Shown: positions 52,576-60,176, counted from the stretch's first letter. The stretch: 64,000 nucleotides of DNA from Hoeflea phototrophica DFL-43 (GCF_000154705.2 NZ_CM002917.1:3359853-3423852); one strand, 5' to 3'. Numbers and translations: made by a program. Notes: generated from the sequence alone by a model not told the origin.

Positions 52576-53463
52576 ATGCTCAATTCCGTGCCCCTCACCA
52601 AAACAAACCTTTCCCCGCAATATGACCGCGTGTCGTGGGGGGTGGTCGAGCTTCAGGTGACCGACCTTGATCGTGCGATTGAATTCTGGAGCTCGGCCCT
52701 GGGATTGATCGAACGCGATCAGTCAGCGTCCGGCATCGCACTCGGAACAAGGGATCGCACACTGATCGTCCTTCATTCCGGCGCGGATACCCCTGTCGCA
52801 GCCCCTTACACGGGCATGTATCATGTCGCGATTGGCGTGCGCAGTCAGGCCGAATTTTCCCGCATGCTTGCCCGTTTGATCCAACTGAACGTGCAAGTCG
52901 GGCCGACGGATCACTTGATGGCGAAATCGCTATATCTCCAAGATCCTGATGGCCTGGAGATCGAGATCACCTATGAGACACCTGAAAGGTTTGGCCATTT
53001 CGGCGATATGTCTAAGGGCCTGACTTTGTACAGTGTTAACGGCGAAGCCCATTCTGGGCGCGGACCGCTGGATGTGCGGGCCGAACTGTCACATGCGGCG
53101 GGCGCAGACCCGATGGCACCCTTGGCGGACGACAGCTACCTCGCGCATCTGCACTTCAAAGTCCCAGCACTTGAGCCTGCTTTGGAATGGTACGAGACCC
53201 TTGGATTTGAGCGTCACCTGACGCTGGACGCTTGGGGCTTTGCCGATATGGGCGCGGGCGCTCCCAACACGCACCGTTTGGCCATGAATATCTGGGCCGG
53301 CCCCAATAACCCGCCTATGCCGCAAGGTATGGCTGGGTTGGTGCACTACGAATTGATCACACACAGCGAGATTGTCGCCTCACCACATCTGCGCCAAGAC
53401 GGCGATGCCTTGCGCGGAACCGATCCCGCAGGCGTCGCAGTTACCCTTCGCAGTGCCAAATAG
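52576..53463 (+). CDS. Two-domain VOC (glyoxalase/dioxygenase) protein
   Basis: A 295-residue soluble protein with two VOC modules (about 15-140 and 175-290). The first has WGVVELQVTDLDRAIEFWSS, the putative metal His of GMYHVAIGV and the late Glu in LEIEITYE; the second has LAHLHFKVPALEPALEWYE and VHYELITHSEI. Architecture and length are those of extradiol (catechol 2,3-) dioxygenases of the CatE type, which cleave catecholic rings with Fe(II). Glyoxalase-like or quinone-detoxifying roles are also possible. It follows the DoxX gene by 66 bp and precedes the cytochrome gene by 9 bp, so it is in the middle of a coherent operon. Confidence 0.83.
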   Translation: MLNSVPLTKTNLSPQYDRVSWGVVELQVTDLDRAIEFWSSALGLIERDQSASGIALGTRDRTLIVLHSGADTPVAAPYTGMYHVAIGVRSQAEFSRMLARLIQLNVQVGPTDHLMAKSLYLQDPDGLEIEITYETPERFGHFGDMSKGLTLYSVNGEAHSGRGPLDVRAELSHAAGADPMAPLADDSYLAHLHFKVPALEPALEWYETLGFERHLTLDAWGFADMGAGAPNTHRLAMNIWAGPNNPPMPQGMAGLVHYELITHSEIVASPHLRQDGDALRGTDPAGVAVTLRSAK

Positions 53464-53472
53464 GGGCGCCTC

Positions 53473-53973
53473 ATGACAAATTCCCCGACATCCTACCGCC
53501 CCGCACAGATCGTTTTGCACTGGGTCGTTTTCGCGGCCATCTGGGTGCAATGGCTTATCAACGAGCCTATGAAACGCACCATAGAGGCGATGCAGACTGG
53601 CGCTACGTCTGCAGGCAACGACATGACCATGGCCTGGGTTCATGTAGGCTTTGGATCGACGATCTTTATTGCTGTGATGGCACGGCTTTATCTGCGCTAC
53701 CGCTTTGGTGCGCCTGGTCACGCCCCTGGCACATCCCCGACGCAGGCCAAGATTGCCACAATTGTACACTGGTCGCTTTACGGAACACTGATTGGCATGG
53801 TGATCACGGGTGGGATGACATGGAACGGTGTCGCTGATTTGGGCTATGTGCATTGGCTTTTGAATATTGTGCTCTTCGGCCTGATCACCGCCCACGCTGC
53901 TGCGGCCATTTTTAACCAGTACGTGCGCAAGGACGGCACGCTGGCGCGGATGATCCCTGCCATTAAGAAGTGA
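53473..53973 (+). CDS. Cytochrome b561-family protein
   Basis: A 166-residue four-helix membrane protein with His residues spaced for one or two b hemes: RPAQIVLHWVVFAAIW (His in helix 1), MAWVHVGFGSTIFIAV (helix 2), IATIVHWSLYGTLIGM (helix 3) and LITAHAAAAIFNQYV (helix 4). It would pass electrons to or from quinol across the inner membrane. Position directly after the VOC gene and before a ferric-reductase-like gene suggests a shared electron-transfer role. The ribosome site is weak (short GC-rich gap), typical of tightly coupled genes. Confidence 0.82.
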   Translation: MTNSPTSYRPAQIVLHWVVFAAIWVQWLINEPMKRTIEAMQTGATSAGNDMTMAWVHVGFGSTIFIAVMARLYLRYRFGAPGHAPGTSPTQAKIATIVHWSLYGTLIGMVITGGMTWNGVADLGYVHWLLNIVLFGLITAHAAAAIFNQYVRKDGTLARMIPAIKK

Positions 53974-54032
53974 AGATATCGCCCGAGACGCGACGGAAAC
54001 CAACGGCTCGGGCGTATCACCCCGAAATCCAC

Positions 54033-54656
54033 ATGAGTTTGGACCCCGAAATGAAACGTTTCTTTGAAGCAACCTCACCTTACTTCACATGGGCAGTGCT
54101 GGCTTCTCTCGGGATCATGATGACATTCACCGCGCTGACATCCGATGATCCTCGGATTTTCCATCAACTAGTGCACCCGTCCGGTGAAACCTCCGCACGG
54201 TTGTTGATCGTGCTGATGATGGCGACCCCTTTGGCGATGCTGCTGAAGGGATGGCGCGGACCGCAATGGTTGAAACGCAACCGCCGTTACTTGGGCGTTG
54301 CTTCTTTTGGCTATGCGCTGCTGCACACGATTTTCTACCTGCTAGACAAAGCGTCTGTGGCCACTGTGGTCGGGGAATTGCCGCGGCTTTATATCTGGAC
54401 CGGCTGGATCGCGTTTATCATATTTGTGCCACTGGCTCTGACGTCCATGGATTACTTCGTGCGCAAAATGGGCAAGTGGTGGAAGTGGTTGCAACGCTGG
54501 ACCTATGCCGCCGCCGTGTTGACACTGGTGCACTGGGCCGCATTGAACGATTGGGACGGCGCGGCACCCGCCCTGATCCACTTTGGTCCCCTGATCGTGC
54601 TTGAGGCCTACCGTATTTGGTACTGGTATCTGCGGCCACGACCCGTCGTGGCATAG
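54033..54656 (+). CDS. Ferric-reductase-like transmembrane protein (MsrQ/YedZ type)
   Basis: A 207-residue membrane protein with five to six helices. The ferric-reductase-like core is GVASFGYALLHTIFYLLDKA and LQRWTYAAAVLTLVHWAALN, each bearing a His expected to bind heme; RRYLGVASF is the typical arginine lead-in. This matches MsrQ-like heme proteins that deliver electrons to periplasmic MsrP, although no msrP gene is seen here. A start at 53970 (GTG overlapping the previous stop codon as GTGA) would add 21 residues that do not look family-like, so the ATG at 54033 is preferred without a strong ribosome site. Last gene of the DoxX cluster. Confidence 0.75.
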   Translation: MSLDPEMKRFFEATSPYFTWAVLASLGIMMTFTALTSDDPRIFHQLVHPSGETSARLLIVLMMATPLAMLLKGWRGPQWLKRNRRYLGVASFGYALLHTIFYLLDKASVATVVGELPRLYIWTGWIAFIIFVPLALTSMDYFVRKMGKWWKWLQRWTYAAAVLTLVHWAALNDWDGAAPALIHFGPLIVLEAYRIWYWYLRPRPVVA

Positions 54657-54835
54657 TGATCAGCTGAAGATCGAAGATCAACCTATCACGCAAAGCGAAG
54701 TGGTTGGTTTCTAGAGCCACGGTGCCACTCGTTATTCTTGCGTTCGATACTTGAGGATGAGACCTGACATTAACAGATGGAGCGCGCATGTCCGCTCAAG
54801 GGCCGAAAGCCCCACCACACCACACCACCGCACAC

Positions 54836-54866
54836 AAAAAGGCCCGGACGCCAAATGCCCAGGCCT
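54836..54866 (-). terminator. Intrinsic terminator of the iron binding-protein gene
   Basis: On the minus strand AGGCCTGG pairs with CCGGGCCT (8 bp, one G-U) over the loop GCATTTGGCGT, followed by TTTTTG. It lies 66 bp after the stop at 54932. A second GC hairpin (CTCCCGGGGGC / GCCCCGGGAG, about 54879-54905) precedes it. Confidence 0.75.
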
Positions 54867-54931
54867 CTTCATGTCTCCCGGGGGCGAACGGTCATTGCCC
54901 CGGGAGTGAACTCTGTTGGCTCTGTCGCGGC

Positions 54932-55963
54932 TTACTTGTAGCCGACCTCATTGTAGATTTCCTGGGCGCGGGTCTGGTTTTCACCCAGCGCCGACAGGTT
55001 GAGCGTATCGGCGGTAAACTCGCCCAGGCCCTCGACCGCCGAATTGGCTTCGACGCCTTCCACGACCGGATATTCATTGTTGCCATTGGCGAAGTAGCTC
55101 TGGGCGGATTCGCTGGTCAGATACTCCATGAACTTCACCGCATTTTCAGCATGCGGAGCATGCGCGGTCAGGGCAACACCCGAGATGTTGACATGGGTGC
55201 CATTGCCGCCCTGGTCCGGGAAGACGATGCCGATCCGCTCAACCGCGTCGCTCAGCCCTTCCACGGAGCCGGTGATCGCGCGCACGAAATAATAGGTGTT
55301 GGACAGCGCGATCGCGCATTCGCCCGAGGCAATGCCGCGAAGCTGGTCGGTGTCGCCGCCCTGCGGCTCACGCGCCAGATTGTCCTTCAGACCCTGTGCC
55401 CAGGCCTTGGCGGCCTCTTCGCCATTGTGCGCGATCTGCGAGGCAAGCAGCGAGAGCATGTAGATGTTGGTGCCCGAGCGGGCGCAGACCTGGCCCTTGT
55501 ATTTCGGGTCGGCCAGATCGGCATAGGTCTGCGGCGGTTCGCTGACCTTGTCCTTGTCATAGAAGATCACTCGGGCGCGGGTCGACACGCCGAACCAGTG
55601 GCCATCGGGATGACGCAATGCTTCGGGAATGCGCTCTGCAAGCACCTCCGACTGCACCGGAGCCAGCAATCCGGCCTGGTCGGCGCGCCAGATGCGGCCG
55701 GCATCGACGGTGATGAACACATCGGCCGGGCTGTTGGCGCCTTCCGCCTTCAGCCGCTCGATCAGCTCGTCATCCTTGGCCTCGATCAGGTTGACCTTGA
55801 TGCCGGTGGCATCGGTGAAATCGCTGTAAAGCCGCTCGTCGGTGTCATAGTGGCGCGAGGAATAGATATTGACCTCACCTTCCGCATGCGCCGGAAGGGC
55901 CGTGCCGGCAAACATCGAAACAGAAGCGAGAAGCGCGAGCAGTCTTGGAGCCGAAATGGCCAT
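54932..55963 (-). CDS. Fe(III) ABC transporter periplasmic binding protein (FbpA/FutA-like)
   Basis: A 343-residue periplasmic protein. Signal peptide MAISAPRLLALLASVSMFAG to ALPAHA; mature start EGEVNIYSSRHYDTDERLYS as in ferric-ion-binding proteins. The metal-binding tyrosine pair is Tyr224-Tyr225 in ALSNTYYFVRAI. It captures Fe(III) and would hand it to an FbpB-like permease. No permease or ATPase gene adjoins it; the closest intact permease is at 49274. A TGA-N9-TCA palindrome lies upstream (55991-56017), so it is likely repressed by iron through RirA. It is monocistronic with a terminator downstream. Confidence 0.92.
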   Translation of the reverse strand: MAISAPRLLALLASVSMFAGTALPAHAEGEVNIYSSRHYDTDERLYSDFTDATGIKVNLIEAKDDELIERLKAEGANSPADVFITVDAGRIWRADQAGLLAPVQSEVLAERIPEALRHPDGHWFGVSTRARVIFYDKDKVSEPPQTYADLADPKYKGQVCARSGTNIYMLSLLASQIAHNGEEAAKAWAQGLKDNLAREPQGGDTDQLRGIASGECAIALSNTYYFVRAITGSVEGLSDAVERIGIVFPDQGGNGTHVNISGVALTAHAPHAENAVKFMEYLTSESAQSYFANGNNEYPVVEGVEANSAVEGLGEFTADTLNLSALGENQTRAQEIYNEVGYK

Positions 55964-55990
55964 AGATAACCTCCCTGGGTTTCAGACAAT

Positions 55991-56017
55991 TAAACATGAC
56001 TGTTAATATCATGTTTA
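55991..56017. promoter_or_regulatory. RirA-type iron-responsive box (TGA-N9-TCA)
   Basis: TAAACATGA and TCATGTTTA are perfect 9-base inverted arms around CTGTTAATA. The inner part, TGA at 55997-55999 and TCA at 56009-56011 with nine bases between, fits the IRO motif that RirA recognises in Rhizobium and relatives. It sits 28 bp upstream of the binding-protein start codon in AT-rich, promoter-like sequence. Recognition by RirA itself is inferred from the motif. Confidence 0.75.
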
Positions 56018-56196
56018 TTAATCACCCAGAACGGTGTCAACAGCGGGAATCCTAAAACCGGACTTTTTGTTGAAAGTTTTTGCAGTCAGCCCACGCCACC
56101 CGTTTGACGCCGCAGCCTCCAGCCACGAGTCGAGCGGTCCTCGCACCCGGCCCGGCAGACCCTTATCTTCCACAAGTCATTGTTTTTAAAAGAAAT

Positions 56197-56302
56197 TGTG
56201 CGTCGCCACAACAACCCGGATTCAGATTCATTGATTCTATTGGCTAATTGGGTGCTTGCCATATTTGGTTCCCGGACTCGTCGCCACATAAGTGCGGATT
56301 CA
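56197..56302 (+). repeat. Left end-repeats of the insertion element
   Basis: Units of the pattern CGTCGCCACA(N)nCGGATTCAG begin at 56197 (tip) and at 56272 (CCGGACTCGTCGCCACATAA then GTGCGGATTCA). A weaker third copy (CATCGCCAGATAAGTTCGGA) continues to about 56335. Such tandem sites are usual transposase-binding repeats. Confidence 0.75.
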
Positions 56303-56460
56303 GAGGTCTCATCGCCAGATAAGTTCGGATTCAAACAGCGACCCCTGTCACGCCGCCCTAACTTGGCTCAGCTCTTAAGAGCACAATGCCCGATGGTCAC
56401 TGAGTCGTGTAGCAGAATTCTCGCTTGGTATCATTGTTGGTCCAGCAAGCCCGGTTCAGA

Positions 56461-56670
56461 CTAATACTCGTTAAACTTATGGTCGAACCGTTTATCAGAT
56501 AGGGCTGACTTCTCTGACCTGCTTCCCTGAGATGTCCTCGATTTTGGGTTAGCCTGTTCCACCACGCCGGGGGACACGATCGAAACCTCCACAACCGAAT
56601 AACCCCGCTCGGTAATCTGAGCGTCACCATCCCGCTCGAAATCGTCACTCAATTTGACTTTGCCCATCAA
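56461..56670 (-). pseudogene. Remnant of an IS3-family OrfA
   Basis: A 69-codon frame whose first 26 residues (GKVKLSDDFERDGDAQITER then GYSVVEVS) match the N-terminal helix-turn-helix start of IS3-group OrfA proteins (typically FTDEFKRDAVAQITERGYPV). After VEVS the similarity stops; the expected LGVSxHSLYAW segment is absent and the rest is a low-complexity tail ending at a stop. It therefore looks like a truncated, inactive piece lying inside the larger element. AAGGCCTTG precedes the ATG. IS3-group identity is by recall of family consensus, not a search. Confidence 0.55.
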
Positions 56671-56835
56671 GGCCTTCTTTCCTCGAAAGAAGGGGAGAAG
56701 ACATCTACAAATCTAGGGGTAATTCAAATACCTACAATTGCGATTGGTTCAATTTCAATATGACGGCATCACGAGAAACGTGTAAGGGTGTTCGCGTTAG
56801 GCGTTTAACTTTTGGCCGAGTTATGGTAGTTTTTT

Positions 56836-57393
56836 TTGCAACATCCTGAAAAAATCACACATCTCGGAACCGACTTTTCGCTGAAGCACCTGTGGGCCCG
56901 AACTGACTCGTTCGAGTGGCGAAAAGTCACTGGTGAAACGGTAGTTTTTGACGTTACCACGATGTTTACCGATCATTGTTACACAGACGAACAGTTACCT
57001 TTCGTAGAGGGCTGCTACGCTGTTGAAGGCAATATAAAAAACAGAGTTTTTTGCCCTGATCGATATGCAAGATCGATACAACTTCCTCATCTACTTAATT
57101 CGCTTATTTGTAAACCAGGGACCGGAGTTAATCTCACGCAAAAACGCAATTGGATGAGTCTTGTGCTCGCTATGGAGCCTCCATTGAAGCACGGAGACAG
57201 ATACTATATTTTCTTTCATGTGAAAGGAACAGGTATCCAGAACAATGGGCGACATGAGGTGATTCTGTACGTAGAGAGCGCGTACGCAAAGGAGTTGCGC
57301 ATTGATGTCAGGAGACGAGCCCCGTTTGGACGAGTTGTGGAAGAGACTGTCTTTGGAATTCAGCAAACTAAAGGCGGCAAAAGCCGCCCTTAG
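56836..57393 (+). CDS. Unknown cargo protein of the insertion element
   Basis: A 185-codon frame, low in GC compared with its neighbours. It starts at a TTG (56836) in a run of eight T; an ATG at 56823 would be in frame if one T were removed, so the true start may be MVVFLQHPEKITHLGTDF. The product has an N-terminal region TDFSLKHLWARTDSFEWRKV, a central segment CYAVEGNIKNRVFCPDRYAR and a C-terminal ESAYAKELRIDVRRRAPFGR. No signal peptide, membrane helix, nuclease or kinase motif is evident. Similar-looking passengers without known function are associated with mobile elements. It is the only intact gene inside the element at 56197-57668. Confidence 0.6.
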   Translation: MQHPEKITHLGTDFSLKHLWARTDSFEWRKVTGETVVFDVTTMFTDHCYTDEQLPFVEGCYAVEGNIKNRVFCPDRYARSIQLPHLLNSLICKPGTGVNLTQKRNWMSLVLAMEPPLKHGDRYYIFFHVKGTGIQNNGRHEVILYVESAYAKELRIDVRRRAPFGRVVEETVFGIQQTKGGKSRP

Positions 57394-57597
57394 TGGTATT
57401 CCAACTCGACCTACCAAGCCTTTCGGCCCATCGGCGTAACCGTATGACTGAGGTCTCCCCCAGTGGGCTAGCGCTATCCGCAGTATACTGCGTCAGTCGC
57501 TCTATCGCTAGCTACCTCCACGCGTTTCATCGCAGAAGCTCAAATTACAACTTTCTTATACCGCACATGTTCCCAAAAAATCAACAAGAATCTTAAT

Positions 57598-57668
57598 TGA
57601 GTCCGCACTTATGTGGCGACGAGTCCGGACTTGTGGTGGCTGAGTCCGCCCTGTTGTGGCGATGGACA
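57598..57668 (-). repeat. Right end-repeats of the insertion element
   Basis: Read inward from 57668: TGTCCATCGCCACAACAGGG-CGGACTCAG, then CCACCACAAGTCCGGACTC, then CTCGTCGCCACATAAGTGCG-GACTCA. They are inverted relative to the left set. The unit at 57598-57628 differs from 56272-56302 by one base. Confidence 0.75.
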
Positions 57669-57672
57669 GAAA

Positions 57673-57749
57673 TGGTGGGCCCGGAGGGACTCGAACCCCC
57701 AACCAATCCGTTATGAGCGGACGGCTCTAACCAGTTGAGCTACAGGCCC
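57673..57749 (-). tRNA. tRNA with CAU anticodon (tRNA-Met or lysidine-modified tRNA-Ile2)
   Basis: A 77-nt gene including encoded CCA. Acceptor stem GGGCCTG / CGGGCCC, D arm GCTCAACTGGTTAGAGC, anticodon stem GTCCG-CTCATAA-CGGAT with CAT in the loop, T arm GGGGGTTCGAGTCCCTC. It is not an initiator (the first pair is G-C and no GGG/CCC anticodon-stem run is present). Elongator Met and Ile2 share the anticodon; sequence alone does not settle it. The insertion element's right duplication touches its 3' end but leaves it intact. Confidence 0.92.
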
Positions 57750-58102
57750 GGAGGGTCACGGCAGCCCATTGTGCTGCGCGCAGGCCGCAATTGCAAAAAT
57801 TGTGGCCAATATCCTCGACCGGACTGACCGTCCGGAGGTTGGCGGTTTAGCCCAAAACATCTGCCTTCACAAGAAGGCGCAAGCACGCAATTGCGATGCC
57901 GGGCACAGTGCGCGAGCCCCAGGCCATAGCCCCGGCGTTACAGCCAAACGGTTGCTCTATACCGGCCGAAAACCCTGACACCGCACAGCCTTGAGCGGAA
58001 GAGAACGCTTGCAGGCTAAAGCCGCTCGCCGCAATGCGTCCACATTCGCGCGCCAGAAAAGGGCCGTCACAACATTGTGCACCAATCGGATCGGAGATTT
58101 TC
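57750..58102. other. 353-bp intergenic region between the tRNA and the SIMPL gene
   Basis: It contains the tRNA promoter (on the minus strand side) and the leader of the SIMPL gene with GGAG at 58093-58096. No protein gene, hairpin or repeat stands out. Confidence 0.45.
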
Positions 58103-58873
58103 ATGACCTCAGCATTGCTTGCGCGCCGCCGCGCGCTTGTCGCGGGCGCTTTCGCAGCCGGCCTGTTTGCCGCGGGCTTGCTCGCGCCCCAGCCTGCCGC
58201 CCATGCCCAGGAGGCCGGCGCGGCTGAGCCCGGTGTGATCACCGTGTCCGCAGAAGGCGTGGCCGCAATTGCACCCGACATGGCCGTGATCTCGCTGACC
58301 GTGCTGCGCGAAGCTGAAACCGCGCGCGCGGCCCTTGATGCCAACAACGAGGCGATGAGCCAGGTTCTCGAAGCCATGAAGGCCGAAGGCATCGCCGAGC
58401 GCGATCTGCAGACAGGCAATTTCTCGATCCAGCCGCGCTGGGTCTACCCGCAGCAAACCAACAACCAGGCAGAAGAGCCGCGGATCGTCGGCTACACGGT
58501 CAACAACACGCTCACCGTGCGCCTTCGCGACCTGGCCCGCCTTGGCGCCATTCTCGACAGCTCGGTCAGCCTCGGGGTCAACCAGGGTGGCAACATCCTG
58601 TTCACCAATGATGATCAGGAGGCGATCCGCCAGACCGCCCGCATTGACGCGGTCAACAAGGCCAAAGCCAAAGCAGAGACAATCTCCGAAGCGCTCGGCG
58701 TCGAGCTTGGCCGCATCAAGCAGGTGTCCGAGAACGCCCGCGGCAGCGCTCCAATACCGATGATGCAGGCCGAGATGGCAATGGCCTCCAGATCCGCGGA
58801 CGCGGTCCCGGTGGCAGCCGGCGAGAGCGAGTATCGCGTCACCGTCAGCGTCACCTGGGAAATCGACCAGTAG
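58103..58873 (+). CDS. SIMPL-domain (DUF541) periplasmic protein
   Basis: A 256-residue exported protein. Signal peptide (LARRRALVAGAFAAGLFAAG, cleavage after AHA), then the SIMPL domain: GVITVSAEGVAAIAPDMAVI, SLTVLREAETARAALDANNE, TGNFSIQPRWVY and VSVTWEID. SIMPL proteins assemble into periplasmic channel-like oligomers; their role is obscure, with links to oxidative stress (YggE-like). GGAG lies eight bases before the ATG. A strong bidirectional terminator follows, shared with the convergent secreted-protein gene. Confidence 0.88.
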   Translation: MTSALLARRRALVAGAFAAGLFAAGLLAPQPAAHAQEAGAAEPGVITVSAEGVAAIAPDMAVISLTVLREAETARAALDANNEAMSQVLEAMKAEGIAERDLQTGNFSIQPRWVYPQQTNNQAEEPRIVGYTVNNTLTVRLRDLARLGAILDSSVSLGVNQGGNILFTNDDQEAIRQTARIDAVNKAKAKAETISEALGVELGRIKQVSENARGSAPIPMMQAEMAMASRSADAVPVAAGESEYRVTVSVTWEIDQ

Positions 58874-58899
58874 CAACGCCAGGGCCTGAATTGACACAG

Positions 58900-58933
58900 C
58901 AAAACCCCGGGACGCTGAGCTCCCGGGGTTTTG
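58900..58933. terminator. Bidirectional intrinsic terminator
   Basis: CAAAACCCCGGGA and TCCCGGGGTTTTG pair perfectly (13 bp) over the loop CGCTGAGC. T and A runs on the two sides serve the convergent genes ending at 58873 and 58959. Confidence 0.9.
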
Positions 58934-58958
58934 TGTCAAAAGCTGTTGTGTGGCGGCT

Positions 58959-59357
58959 CTAGCGGCGGACGGCGATCACCGGGCAACGGTGCTCATTGGC
59001 AAAAACAACCCGCACCGGGCGGTGGTGCTTGAAGCCCTCAATGACAACCCGGCGGTAACCGGCGCGAACGATGTCGGCGCGACGGACGCCCATGTGGCGG
59101 GCCTTCTTGAGCGCGCGGTGCGGCTTGCAGAAGCCCCGGTCGTAGCCGCGGCGGCCTTCAAAACGGTCCCATCCACCGCGATGATGGCGATCCCAGCCGC
59201 CGCGATGGTCACGGTCATGGATCATGAAACCGCTGCCTCCGCCGCCAATGGAAAGGCTGAAACCGACATCGCCGGCGGTGGCGGCGGGAGCGGAGGCGGC
59301 AAAGCCGGCGGTTGCGACGACGATGGCTGCGAGGGCATTGCGGAACATGGTGTTCAT
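58959..59357 (-). CDS. Secreted basic protein of unknown function
   Basis: A 132-residue exported protein. Signal peptide FRNALAAIVVATAGFAASAP, cleavage near ATAG, then a Gly/His/Arg/Asp-rich tract (RDHRGGWDRHHRGGWDRFEG) and a structured C-terminus with YRRVVIEGFKHHRPVRVVFA and two Cys (FCKPHRALKKARHMG, HRCPVIAV). Small periplasmic proteins with this tail are common in Rhizobiales; function is unknown. AGGAG lies seven bases before the ATG, which supports 59357 over an internal Met. Confidence 0.75.
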   Translation of the reverse strand: MNTMFRNALAAIVVATAGFAASAPAATAGDVGFSLSIGGGGSGFMIHDRDHRGGWDRHHRGGWDRFEGRRGYDRGFCKPHRALKKARHMGVRRADIVRAGYRRVVIEGFKHHRPVRVVFANEHRCPVIAVRR

Positions 59358-59572
59358 GGCGGTTCTCCTGGTTTGGCGGCGTTGCGCCTGAGCTTTGGGG
59401 CTGGATCTGGGTCTCTGGCCTGTTGTCTCGACCGGTTAGCCTGATCGATTGAGACCACCCTAGACCCGTCCGCCTGAACCGAACCGGAACCCTCCATTCA
59501 TGTTGCGTTCAGCTAGACGGGATGCTCCCCGGGCGCGCTACGCCACCGCCACCAGCCTTCTATTTCGCCGTC

Positions 59573-60172
59573 TCAGATGTCACGGCCCCAGACCTGGAGC
59601 GGTTTGACGCTTTCGTGAGCCTCCCCCGCATCGCGCCAGGAAAATTCGGCCTGCAAACCCTCGAGCGGCCTATAGCCGATGCGCCGCCAGAAAGCGTCGA
59701 GCGGCACATAGTCCGCTGGCCGCGCCGGATGATCGGCAGGCCGCACCACAGAGGCAAACACGGCCTTCTCAAAGCCCTGCGAGCGCGCTGCCGCCTCACG
59801 CATCTCGAAGAAGGCGCGGCCCGCGCCCTGCCCCCGATACCCGGGCAGCAGCACCGATTCGGCGAGATAGAAAAAGTCCTTCGGATCAAGCCCGGCGCGG
59901 GCAAAGGGGGCCGCGAACTCTCTCGCATGATCGGCCAGCGGTGCGGCCGTTGCCGCCCCCACCATGCGCCCGGAGCCATCACGCGCGGCCACGATCACCG
60001 CGCCATCGGAGGCAGCGAAGCGGCTGAGATAGCGCCGCTCATAGTCAAGATCGCCATCATAGAGATAAGGCCAGTCGGCAAACACCGCGATCCTGAGCCG
60101 CGCCAGATCATCAAGCGCTGCCTCAAGCTCGCTTGCCGCAAGCACCGAAAAGGACAGCGCACCAGCAACCAT
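59573..60172 (-). CDS. GNAT-family N-acetyltransferase
   Basis: A 199-residue acetyltransferase. The acetyl-CoA loop is LPGYRGQGAGRAFFEMREAA following the strand YLAESVL; an earlier conserved segment is AARDGSGRMVGAATAAPLAD and a late one DAFWRRIGYRP. Substrate unknown. It begins 4 bp after the stop codon of the NTF2-like gene on the same strand, so the pair is one transcript. Confidence 0.83.
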   Translation of the reverse strand: MVAGALSFSVLAASELEAALDDLARLRIAVFADWPYLYDGDLDYERRYLSRFAASDGAVIVAARDGSGRMVGAATAAPLADHAREFAAPFARAGLDPKDFFYLAESVLLPGYRGQGAGRAFFEMREAAARSQGFEKAVFASVVRPADHPARPADYVPLDAFWRRIGYRPLEGLQAEFSWRDAGEAHESVKPLQVWGRDI

Positions 60173-60176
60173 CGGC

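Larger units (their letters stand above)
56197..57668. mobile_element. Transposase-less insertion element with IS21-like ends (1472 bp)
   Basis: The ends are TGTGCGTCGCCACAACAACC then CGGATTCAG (left, 56197-56225) and, read inward, TGTCCATCGCCACAACAGGG then CGGACTCAG (right, 57668-57640): 29-base inverted ends with six mismatches. Each side carries further internal copies of the same unit, including a 31-base pair at 56272-56302 and 57598-57628 that differs by one base. A 5-bp direct duplication, GAAAT, flanks the element (56192-56196 and 57669-57673). TG...CA tips, multiple end-repeats and a 5-bp duplication resemble IS21-family elements. No istA or istB is inside; the content is an IS3-type OrfA remnant and one unknown gene. 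The right duplication overlaps the last base of a tRNA gene. Confidence 0.8.

Noticed and set aside
57598..57668. CRISPR-like spacing of repeated CGCC...CGGACTC units
   Set aside because: The units vary in length and spacing, only three are present, and they have inverted partners at 56197-56335. They are element ends, not a CRISPR array.
57673..57749. tRNA as the attachment site of an integrase-type genomic island
   Set aside because: No integrase gene is present and no second copy of the tRNA 3' end lies across the insert. The GAAAT duplication and TG...CA tips fit transposition instead.
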